Below, one piece after another: positions 1 through 9,949 of a stretch of 64,000 nucleotides of DNA. Under the pieces are notes generated by a model, which did no database searches, was not told the DNA's origin, and saw nothing but the letters and a program-made list of their open reading frames with translations. The stretch lies in the NCBI GenBank assembly GCA_037576215.1, contig JBANDB010000014.1, positions 1,240,001-1,304,000 of the forward strand, read 5' to 3'. A program made the translations under genes and the position numbers. Each line of letters opens with the position of its first letter. The first letter of the stretch is position 1. Source of the stretch: Armillaria gallica. Its lineage: Eukaryota > Basidiomycota > Agaricomycetes > Agaricales > Physalacriaceae.

Positions 1-2370
1 CAAAAAGCATTGCATATGGCTGGTTCGCGTCGTTCTCACAACATGTGGAGGCCGGAAATGTCGATGGCGTGCTGAGTCTGCTCACGGACGATGCATACTG
101 GAGAGACCTTCTTGTTCTCACTTGGGATTTCCGCACATTCTCGGGTGTTCCAAGCATCAAACAATTTCTCACCGATAGACTACAGCAGTGTAAACTGCAG
201 TCGTTCAAGATAAGGGACGAATATCTCGGTCTCCAATGTCCCTACCCCGACGTTGCATGGATCCAGTTTTTATTTGACTTCGAGGCTGGCAATACAAGCA
301 ATGCATCGGGTGTTGTGCGTTTGGTTCCTCAGGCCAATGGAACTTGGAAGGGCCACTGCATCCTGACCAACCTTGAAAGTCTGAAAGGATTCCCAGAAAA
401 GACAGGTCCTCTGCGTGATCCAGAACCGAGCCATGGTTTGTGGACAGAGGAGCGAAGACGCGAGGCTGCGTTCGAGGACTCGGACCCAACCGTGTTGATT
501 GTCGGCGGTGGGCAGAGTGGTCTGGTAACTGCTGTTCGGTTGAAAGCTCTGGGAATTTCCTGTCTCGTAGTCGAGAAACATCCCCGGGTCGGTGATAACT
601 GGAGGACGCGATACGAGGCATTACGCCTGCATGACCCGGTTTGTATGTATCCCGCTCCTTTGACCTACTCTACTTATGCTCACTATCCCATCTCGTCATA
701 GGGTATGATCACCTGCCTTTCATTCCGTGAGTCCCATGAAGGTGGTTGATATATGTGTTTCTGAAAAACGCATGTCAGATTCCCGAGCACTTGGCCCGTA
801 TACACGCCTGCAAAGAAGGTAGTACCTTCAAGATACGATCTCAACCATGTTGATGGTCATGCTTAGCTCGCCAACTGGTTAGAAGGCTACGCCGATGCAT
901 GGAGGTCAATATTTGGACATCTTCAACAGTACTCAGCGCGCTTCCGGACGCTGATAATAAATGGACCGTCAAAGTTCAACGCAGTAGCGGAGAGGAGCGT
1001 GTCTTCAAGGTCAATCATGTCGTTTTGGCTACTGGTTATGCAGGTGGTACCGGGAATGTTCCTCACTACCCTGGCATGGTTCGTCGAATATACGCCCATT
1101 CTACGTTCGCTTACACCTCTTTAGGATAAATTTAGAGGCCAGATCTTGCATTCTCTCGAACACGGAAAGGCAGAGGATCATATTGGCAAGAAAGTTGTTG
1201 TTATTGGATCGTGTACCTCTGGTACGTTCGACCGGAAGCCTTCGTCGGTAGTCATTGATCATATGGTACAGCCCATGATATCTGCGTCGACTATTACAAT
1301 CATGGTGTCGGTATGCTTTTGTCATTCTTTCAGTCTAACGGCTGTTAGTTCAATCCTCATTAGATGTGACAATGTTCCAGAGAAGCTCCACTTGTGTGAT
1401 GTCCACAAAGCACGGCATTAAAACGTTAATGGAGGGTCAGTAGAAACAAAAGCTATCGCACGTTGTCAGCTGAGATTGATTTACAGGACTTTATGAAGAA
1501 AATGGACCCCCTACAGATGTTGCCGACATAATCAATGCGTCCTTTCCCAACCTTCTCATGGAGGGGATCGGTTTCAGGCAAATGCTCAAGATAATAGAGC
1601 TGGACAAGTACGACTTTTTGACCCTTCGATTTTGCTCTACTCACACAATCACCTTCCCCAGGGACATTCTTGAAGGCCTCAAAGCACGAGGTTTCAGAAC
1701 CAATTTAGGATACAAAGATGCAGGTGTCCTTCTCTTGGCCTGGGCCAAGGCCGGAGGCTATTATCTAGGCGAGTCATTTCCTTCGCATCCCCATGCCTCT
1801 ATCATGCTGAATGCCCCATTTTATAGATGTCGGCGCCAGCCAGATGATAATTGACGGCAAGATCAAGCTCAAAAATGACAGTCAAATCGATCGTTTCACC
1901 GAGACCGGACTGCTCTTTGAAAACGGAAGTGAATTAACGGCGGATGTTGTCCTCTTTGCAACAGGGTATGCATGCTTTCTCATCCGCAACGGAAATGATG
2001 TCACGAGGGATATTTAGACTAGGCGACATTCGGGGCGGGGTTGTGGGTCTCTGTGGAGATGATGTTGGACAAAGATGCGGCCGTGTCTGGGGTATGGACG
2101 AAGAAGGGGAAATTAATGGTATATGGAGGGAGCCTGGTATTCGGGGTCTGTGGCCAGTGATGGGTAAGAGCCTGTTTGAGCACCTTAAAGTTAGCGCTGA
2201 TGAGGGTTGCACAGGTAACCTTGCGTTGTGCAGATTCTATTCTAAGCATTTGGCCATGCGTAAGTGCCAGTCATTGATGCACTTCAAGTACACTTCCGGT
2301 CCTAACCATGCCAACAGAAATTAAGTTGATAGAGGAGGGGTTATTCACAGGAAGATATAGTCACGCATGA
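1..2370 (+). CDS. Flavin-containing monooxygenase with NTF2-like N-terminus (5' partial, one frame break)
   Basis: Predicted FAD/NADPH monooxygenase; the substrate is not deducible. The reading frame is open from base 3, so the true start lies outside the window. The N-terminal part resembles an NTF2/SnoaL-like domain. It is followed by the FAD-binding motif VGGGQSG (near 505-525), an FxGxxxH signature (FRGQILH, near 1131) and a second dinucleotide motif ([12 protein letters not shown]). Predicted exons: 3-642, 702-726, 779-818, 867-1078, 1125-1221, 1272-1310, 1364-1435, 1487-1607, 1662-1768, 1827-1965, 2018-2163, 2215-2259 and 2318-2370. The exon total is one base short of a multiple of three. 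Homology continues in two different frames on either side of about 898, so this copy carries a one-base deletion or a sequence error there. The intron at 1769-1826 has a GC donor. A decayed copy lies just downstream. Confidence 0.85.
1769..1826 (+). other. GC-AG intron in the FMO gene
   Basis: The exon ends ...TATCTAG and the intron starts GCGAGT and ends TTATAG. Only this join keeps the frame across the conserved stretch [11 protein letters not shown]. It is one of four predicted GC-AG introns in the window. Confidence 0.75.
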
Positions 2371-3109
2371 AATATTACTGTAAGATACCACGTTCCAAGC
2401 ACTCCTTCAAACTGTTATCATTTTGCTATACTTTCACTTTGAAGATTTGCAAGTTGGTATGTTTCAGTGTCGTTCCTCTGACTGCACGGCAGCTTAATGA
2501 TTCGGTGTCATAGGCGCACTAGAATGCACGCGAATACTGGTAAACACGTAAATGATCCTCGGGTAGCTGTCGCCCGGCCATGCTCTGGTATATCTCCATC
2601 CCCCCACATTCTTCTAGCATTAAAACACGATCACCGGGGAATCTCAAGGGACGCGACATCTGCCGTAGATCTCTTGAATGTTTGGCTTCCCCAATGTGAC
2701 ACGACGAAGCAGCATTATGGCAGCTGGAAGGGCGGCGGTTTATCTCCAAGCATATTCAGCGTCTTCGACCTGCCGTTATCTCAAATATAGATTTAGGACT
2801 CACCTACTGAACCGAGTGATTTTGGAGGAGAACAGTTACTCTATTTCTGATAGGTATGGTTTATCAATGTTTCGGGTGCTGTATGACTATGATCACCAGC
2901 TCGCCGAACCGAAAGCATCAGATACATTGTCCAAATACTACCTCGCGTCACCGGAGAGACCTTACCCGATGCCCATTGCTTGTTCTATGGCCGACACGTA
3001 TAGCGAGGAAGTATAGTTCGACGAGCGTCGCAAAGTAGCCTTACCCCAGAATTCGAATCCAGAAGATAGCAAGTTTAGGACATCCGAGCCCTATCCAGTG
3101 GCTCCCATG
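2371..3109. other. Spacer between the two FMO copies
   Basis: No coding region can be supported here. The open frames are short, lack recognisable motifs and overlap on both strands. The stretch may include the former promoter of the second FMO copy, whose first recognisable homology starts near 3110. Confidence 0.5.
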
Positions 3110-5600
3110 GGAAACTCTGTTCTGTCTACTACCTAGTACCCTCCTTAAACTTCGGGTCTGACTTCCATCCGGAGTGGATGCAAAGAGCATTGCGTACGAA
3201 TGGTTCGCGTCATTCTTGAAGGGCACGGAGGCAGTGGACACTGAAGGCGTCTCCATAGGTGATGTTTATTGGCGACGTTCTCGCCCTCACCTGGTATTTT
3301 CTCGCATCGTCTGGTCCTCCAAGATCAAACAATTCCTCGCCTCGAGTCATTCAAAACGAAGCCGTTTAAATCAGAGACTCGGAATATCTGTATATTCGAC
3401 ATCCCTATCCTGATATCTCATGGATCCAGTTCTTTTTTTGGATTTCGAGGCCGGCGATATAGCGTACAATGGCTCGAATATTGCGCCTTCGGTTCCTCAG
3501 GCCTATGGAAGCTGGAAGTATGATATCATACAGACACCCAGAGACTCTGCCCGCTAAGCTTGTCTTATTACCGACTGTCGAAAAGGCTGCGCGATGTTAT
3601 AGAAGTGAGCGTCTGGACGTCTTTGACGGTAGTCAGTGCACTTCTGTCTTGATGACAAGTGGAGATGGCGTGTCTTCCAGGTAAACCACGTAACAATGGC
3701 TCCTGGTTCCGGACCCCGGTGCAAGTGCGACGCGTGCACCCCTTTACCGTGGCATGGTTCGTCAAAATATTGCGGTCTCGCACTTCTGGGCTCACATTTA
3801 CGCCAATTTCAAGGATGAATTCTATGACCAGATTTTACATCTTTCTCTATACGGAAAAATGACAGATTTCATTGGGAAAGTGGTTGGTAAGGCCCTCGGA
3901 TAGCTGATTTTGAAAAGCTACTGGTGATACACCCCACGATATCTGTGCTAACTGTTATGACCATTGTCGGTAGGACTTTTCTACCAATCCCGAGTTAACG
4001 GGCGTTTACTATTCTCTTCCAAAAGATGTGGCGGCGTTTCATAGAAGGCCCGAAGTTCATGTAACCGGGCATTAAAAGCAGATGAAAGGTATCTAGGTAC
4101 GGAGACACCTTTAACACGCTTTTAGATCACCGTGCTTATCCTGCTGAACGAAGGTGTCGGCCACTCACCGGTATTTACAATTCTTATCTTCCAATGGAGA
4201 GCATTTACTAGAGAGACTCGCACCATAGCCGAGCCAGATAAGTATGGCTTCCCACTTCGCTTCGGATTTTCTATGCTGACTTATTAGTTCTTGATGGTCT
4301 CAAGGCGCGAGGGTTCAGAACGAGAAGTGCTCTTCTCTTCAAGTTATGGAACAAAGCTGGGGGAGTGTCTTTCTTATCATTCCCACCTTTATGACATGGC
4401 TTAAAATCAGACATTGCTCCCAGGCTCCAGCCAGATTGAACGAGAGAAATGCAGTCCTCGGGCCCGGGGTATACAGTGCATGTCATCACTTGTCAGCATC
4501 CCGATTTGGTGGAAAGGTCCCAAAATCTAACTTTCTTGACTACATTTTATGAACATAATGCGGACCTCTAAAAACACATGGAATACATTCGTATAGTATC
4601 TAAGAACCTGGCTTGTGCTCCGCTAAGCCGTTGGATGAGGTCGAAAAAATGTCGACCGGAAAAAGTGAAACAGTCATCACGTGATGCCTAATATATAGGA
4701 GGTGCATGTCCAAATCGAGCAACGAGGCTACTGTCGAGCAATAATATTGATGTCCATCCATACGTTAGCTGAATGCGACGATGTGATGAGTATTTTTTGA
4801 TGCGTACAGTGCCCGTCACCACCTCTCCGCACTCAATCATAGCATAAACAGGGCAAAATAAAACTTTTCTAACTACATTTTTCTGCCAAAATATTTTCAC
4901 TCAAAAACGTTACAGTTCGATTTGGATGATGTATGGCTACACATGTTGTGAGTTTCGGACGAATCTGACAACTTTTCTTTTTTTGACCCCCAGAAGATGT
5001 CAGAGGTAGTCATTGCCGGGTGCAGGACCGCTTGGAGACCATTTAGGCAAGGCTGCAGCCGAGAAACACCCTGACATGCATTTTGGACGCAAAGCGACTC
5101 CTCGGTCGGGCATTTTCACACGATAAAAGCAGTTTAAAATTTTCCAAAAGTCACAAAAAAGTGAAACACCGTGGGAAAATTCCCGTTCTCAACGTAAATC
5201 GCATTTTTTAACCATGTTTCCTTCCTAGAAAAAATCAGCGTAATTAATTTTGCAGTAAAATCGTGAGAAAAAGAGGTGTAAGAGAAGTGATGACATGCAC
5301 TGTACTTCTTTTGAACCTAGGCCTTTTCTCGTCAGGTTGGAATAAAACGCAGTTTGAGCACCGCCCGAAATTCAATTGTGAAAAAGTGCAGTCCTAACCT
5401 GGGCCTCTACAAAGAATGCGAAATCAAAGCGGACCTTGGTATCCGGAGTTTGTGGTCCGTGATGGGTTAGTGCCTACCCACGAACATCATGGAATGGTGC
5501 TGAGGCAGTCCCGATTTTGTAGGACTTGCGTATTCTGCGGCCTTAGTGACGAGAGCATCGCAGATAAAGGCAGTGGAGTGTTTACAGCAAGTAGTAAACT
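3110..5600 (+). pseudogene. Decayed tandem copy of the FMO gene
   Basis: Collinear similarity to the upstream FMO gene can be followed piece by piece. KSIAYEWFASF (about 3180) matches [11 protein letters not shown] at base 3. A segment at 3420-3520 matches 255-350. DVIEVSVWTS (about 3593-3625) matches the exon-4 region. The segment at 3745-3890 matches 1060-1200, [10 protein letters not shown] (about 4293) matches 1672, WYPEFVVRDG (5434-5466) matches the [13 protein letters not shown] region, and the last exon is echoed at 5548-5590. Stops and frame changes interrupt it throughout, starting with an in-frame TGA just before the first block. About 850 bp of unrelated AT-rich sequence (about 4560-5410) sits where the exons between the DILEGL and REPGIRG blocks should be. 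No functional product is expected. Confidence 0.85.
4560..5410. other. AT-rich segment interrupting the FMO pseudogene
   Basis: This stretch shows no similarity to the intact FMO copy and no credible gene. It has A/T runs such as those at 4975-4983 and 5140-5170. No terminal inverted repeats or target-site duplications are obvious by eye. It may be an insertion or simply highly diverged former exons and introns. Confidence 0.45.
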
Positions 5601-5799
5601 AAATACCTGTACTTTGAAATTCTTAGTCATATGTTCGGCACACGGTTGGCGGTGATTTTCCATAAGCGGACTCAAAAATAGCCACCACAGTGCTCCCCCT
5701 ATGTCATACACTCGTCTTTCCGATCCAGTTCACGAACAAGCCTCGAACATGCGTCCTTTTTTCACGAGACCAACGGGCGCTACCCAAGCAAGGCAGAAA

Positions 5800-7408
5800 A
5801 TGTCGCCAGCTAGGCGCCGCAAAATTATCTTCTCTTATGCACCGGACTGGTGAGTCTTGTGCCACACTTCGAGCATCCCTTACTTACAAGTCCTCCGCAG
5901 GATCCTGACCATCGCCCTTGCGTCGGTCCTCGCTATTCCTTCCGTATCGTAAACTCACTATTTCTCAAAGGGCTTTATTCTTTTCTTTGGACAAAGTGGA
6001 AGGTTACCGAAGGCAGTTCTCCTTGGCAGACACGTCGTACGTTTTCCAGCGAAGAAGCCTTCCAGCTACTGCTAACTAATGCGAAATGTAGTCTTCGTCA
6101 TACGTGAGTGTTCTGGTAATTCAAATGACTTTGCTATTGACAGTTTCGATGCAAACAGCTATGCCCTTCAAGAAAGGGTTCCCGTGCGTACCATTTCATC
6201 GGTATACCTACAAAGCGTCTGAAGAGCTTCGTTTAGCCCATAGCCCTATATTTCATCTGCTTTGTCGCCCCGCTACTTATTCAACCTGTCGTCAATCTAA
6301 TTACAATACGTTCATGGTGGGATTTGCATAATGGTGCGTGCAATTGTCTTGTCTTGGATTACAAGAGAACCTGAACATCTCGGTTTTTCATAGGCACGCT
6401 TGGGTGTACGCGCTCATTATGAATGAAGGAACCCTCATGTCGACTGATAAACTACTCATCAGTGATCCTTGGCCTTGCCTTGACGGGCTCTATCACACAG
6501 TTTACGAAGATAACCGTCGGACGCCCTCGCCCTGGTACGCAATTTCTATGTAATTTATGTTTCTACCCAATAACCTTGCCATAGACATCGTTGACCGTTG
6601 TCAACCGTTAGCTGGCGCAGTCGACCCCACGTTCGGATTATCAAATTACACAATATGTCAACAGCAAGACAACGGTGTTCTACGCGACGGATTCCGCAGT
6701 TTTCCTTCCGGGCATTCGAGCTGTGAGGTCGCCGCGATGTTTCCTCGTGCTCGTTACTCACACCTCGGTTAAGTGTCTTTCGCCGGACTCGGGTTTCTAG
6801 CCTTTTATCTTGCCGGAAAATTGCATCTTTTTGATAAACGCGGTCACGCCGTAAGCACCAGTCATATTTTATGCATCAACTTCTTAGCTATTGTATAGGG
6901 TAAAGCATGGTTATCGTTCTCGCCTTTCGCAGCTGCCGCGCTGGTGGCGATCTCACGAACCATGGACTATCGTCGTTCGTATTTCTTACTCATCGGTGTA
7001 CTGCTTTGTTCTGACTCCGAATGCCAAGATCATTGGCATGATGTTCTCGTTGGTTCTCTTCTTGGCACAGTTCTAGCGTATTTCTCTTACCGCCAATACT
7101 ATCCTAGTTTGGCCTCTGAGTTGTCGCATCGCCCATACTCTCCGCGTATACCCCGCGAACCAGAGGAGGGCCTTCCATTACACCATCGTTATGACAGTTC
7201 TGTGGATCAGAGTGGCGTACAGACGAGCGGCCCCGCATTGACACGACGGTACAACGATGACGTCGCGCTTGAAGAGGCGTACGAGTTGGACGGAACCGTT
7301 CAGAGGCATACTCCTCCGCTCGAAGAGGTCTGGAGGGAAGGAGCGCCGACCGTCGTACAAGAGGCTCCTGCAGTACATCACAAGCCAACAGCGGATCCCA
7401 TCCGATAA
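5800..7408 (+). CDS. PAP2-family lipid phosphate phosphatase
   Basis: Predicted integral-membrane phosphatase that removes phosphate from lipid phosphates such as phosphatidate or diacylglycerol pyrophosphate (LPP/DPP1 type). All three PAP2 catalytic motifs are visible: KITVGRPRP (K-x6-RP), FPSGHSS (PSGH) and SRTMDYRHHWHD (SR-x5-H-x3-D). Hydrophobic segments flank them, and the tail after about 7100 is hydrophilic. Twelve exons are predicted: 5800-5849, 5901-5921, 5971-6036, 6092-6103, 6144-6183, 6237-6333, 6394-6405, 6463-6534, 6585-6722, 6774-6850, 6899-6974 and 7029-7408. They sum to exactly 347 codons (346 aa), and two exons are only 12 nt. The start is the ATG opening MSPARRRKI, just before SYAPDW. 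The gene converges on BRF1, whose stop is 194 bp away. Confidence 0.9.
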
Positions 7409-7602
7409 CCAGCGAGCCGGGTAATATTCTACGCGTTACAAGTATGAAGTAATGATTAAATGAAGAATATACAATGTGATTTCCATATAATACATACCGG
7501 ATAATCAAAAGAGGAATAATTTATACGACCTAATGTACAAATCCAAGTACCTGTGATATATACAAAACAGATTGGTATCATCAAAAATAGTGAGTGGGTA
7601 TA

Positions 7603-9663
7603 TCAGTCATACTCTTGGTCATATCGACTTTCATGAATGCAAGGGCCATCAGGAGACGGCGGTCGCCAACCTTGTAAGATAACTTCGCCACCATCCGGTG
7701 GTTGCTGGCCAGTGTCTGGTGAGGGCTTGCGCATGTAACCCAAAGCAGAATAAGCATTTTGCATCATGGTTCCGTTGATGCTATTGTCTTGAACATCTTC
7801 GTCTTCATCTTCATCGTCCGAATATCCAAGGCCAAGAACGTTGACGACATCTTGCGAACTGTCATCCCGCATATCATCATAGTCGTCTGCCATGAATCGT
7901 GCCAGCGCATCGGTATTGACCCTCTTCGAACCTACCAATGACTCATGGTCGTTCTCCTTGTTCTCGTTATTGCCTTTGTACCTAATCTTCGCTTTGTTTT
8001 TCGTTTTTTGGGCTCGCCACTCTTGGTCAGAATCGACGTCCATCAACTTCTCCCGCTCCCATATTTCTATCAAGCCTTGGATTTCTTCTTCTGTGCGCAT
8101 AAGTCCTTCTAGCTCCCCTTCCTCAAATAGCTCATCGTCGTTGACCTCGGACGTACTAGCTCCTCCGCGGGCAACTGACAAGAGCTGGAGACGGGTGGGT
8201 TTTCTCGATGACTGGAGAGCTGTAAGTGGGGCGGCAAGAATGTATGACGTGAGAGGAAGATATGTTTGAAGACCTTGTGACTCGCTTTTTCTCTGGAGAT
8301 TTCGGTGGGTATATTCAGTAATGGAAGGTTTAACGGACAGGGCAGATAATGGAAGTGAACCCGAAAGAGGGTCGAGTAAAAATTGACTGGCTTCGGAGAG
8401 AGCGTGTCGTGTTTTTTGCTTCTTACGCGGTCGCATGTCCAACTCACGAGCGGAAGGAACGACGGAATTCGGATGGGGAGAAGCGGAATTAGCTTGGTCG
8501 ATTTCATGATCGTTCAGATCAACATCGTCGTCACAATCGCAATCAAGATGAAGGATGGGGCGTCCCTGATCCTCTATTTTTTTCCTCCAAATTTCGTCCT
8601 GCCAGGAAAGTACATCGGGCAGGCCGCGCGCCACTAGCAACCGTTTCGAAACTTTTGCTCGACCGTTATTCTTCTTTTGGTACTGATCAAGCCATTGAAC
8701 ACCTTCCATCATGGTAGCAATATCACTCTGGATAGCTTTGTATCTGTTCATGACAAGACCTTTGCCTACGGAGTATCTGGCAGCCAGACATGCACCGAGT
8801 TCGCCTAGGCTTGGCAAAGTCGCACGAGCTTCAGCTTCAAGGGCAAGCATGAAGATAGCGCAAGCTGTACCATGTATTTGGGTGACGGCGACGGGGTCTG
8901 AAGGCGACATTCGGGCCAAGAGATCGGATAGAGAGCGACAGGTGTTGGTAACATATGTTTGGTCTAAAGGCTTAATCACGGTGACGAGGGAGGGAGGCAA
9001 ATTAATGGCTTCTACCTCGTCGCGAATGACCGAAGAAAGATGTGATTGTAGGTTTGGTACGTGAAAGAAGGGGTCACTTGATGTGAGAGAAACGTTAAGC
9101 AAGGACAGGACGGAGGACAGGGCGCGTGTCAAGTGGGCATAATGCTGATCCAGGATAAAGGCGATGTCTCGAAGAAAATCTGGCCTCTTAGATTCGCGAA
9201 GGGCGATAGACAGGCAGGCACCTGCTACAAGCTTTGCTTTCCTTCCCCACCGAAAATTGCCCGCAGCCATAGCCTGAGTGAACAGAGTAGTGGCCCGGGA
9301 AGCCAATGCTGGGACGGAAAGTATATTTGCCAGTGAATTGATGAACTCGTGCATCGCTGCCTATACGCCATCGTTTAGATTAAGAAGCAATATAACAAAA
9401 AGTGAAAGGGCTGTAGTAGAACTTACGGAATTCTGCCTGTCCCTGGCTTCCTTTCCTTGCCCGGCCAGCTGCCAATTGGGATTCCGGAGAGATTTGAGGG
9501 TTGGATTTGGAAGAAAAGAAGGGTTCCATGAGGCCTGGTAATCTGATATTGACGAAAGAACGGACTGGGACGAGTCGACAAGGGTACCGCAGACGGTACA
9601 TATTGCTGAGCTGGCATCGTCGTCCCATACGGTGCTGGCACCGCAATGCCTGCAGGGAGACAT
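7603..9663 (-). CDS. BRF1: TFIIB-related factor, BRF1-like subunit of TFIIIB
   Basis: Predicted subunit of the RNA polymerase III initiation factor TFIIIB. A zinc ribbon lies at the very start (Cys4, Cys7, Cys22, Cys25). Two cyclin-like helical repeats follow (roughly residues 80-300), then a long acidic, low-complexity C-terminus. The segment NDDELFEEGELEGL followed by TEEEIQGL resembles the TBP-binding homology block of Brf1, which favours BRF1 over TFIIB. Exons: 9427-9663 and 7603-9360, giving 664 aa. The ATG at 9663 is chosen because it immediately precedes the zinc ribbon; an in-frame ATG lies at 9786. The gene is divergent from trehalose phosphorylase across 286 bp. A more distant TFIIB-family role is the main alternative. 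Confidence 0.7.
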
Positions 9664-9884
9664 GGAGACCAAGTGGGGGTAATGACGGAGACTGACCTGG
9701 TCCCAGTCGCGGTGATGGATTGGAGCTAAGAAGGGAAAGACGGCCACGATGCTGAAACGGCGACTGGCGCGTGGCCTAGCTCCCATCTCCAGACGATCAA
9801 GACATTCAATTCATGGAATCGACCCAAACCTGGACCATGCCGGCCACTTCACTTCTTCTGGGGAGCCAGACCGTCCGATTCCCG

Positions 9885-9891
9885 TATATAA
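9885..9891 (+). promoter_or_regulatory. TATA box of trehalose phosphorylase
   Basis: TATATAA lies 59 bp upstream of the predicted ATG at 9950, a plausible position for a highly expressed fungal gene. It is inferred from sequence only. Confidence 0.55.
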
Positions 9892-9949
9892 TCCTCATCG
9901 CCGTTCATTCTTTTCTGACTGCTACCCCATCTTGGCCTCGCTTTCACTA

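Noticed and set aside
45..701. Start of the FMO at base 45
   Set aside because: The codon there is GTG and the frame is open to base 3 with sequence matching the pseudogene, so the real start is upstream of the window.
3046..3062. TTCGAATCC resembling a tRNA B box
   Set aside because: No matching A box, acceptor stem or anticodon arm could be placed around it.
7104..7508. Minus-strand frame opposite the PAP2 tail
   Set aside because: It overlaps the last PAP2 exon antisense and shows no domain or splice context.
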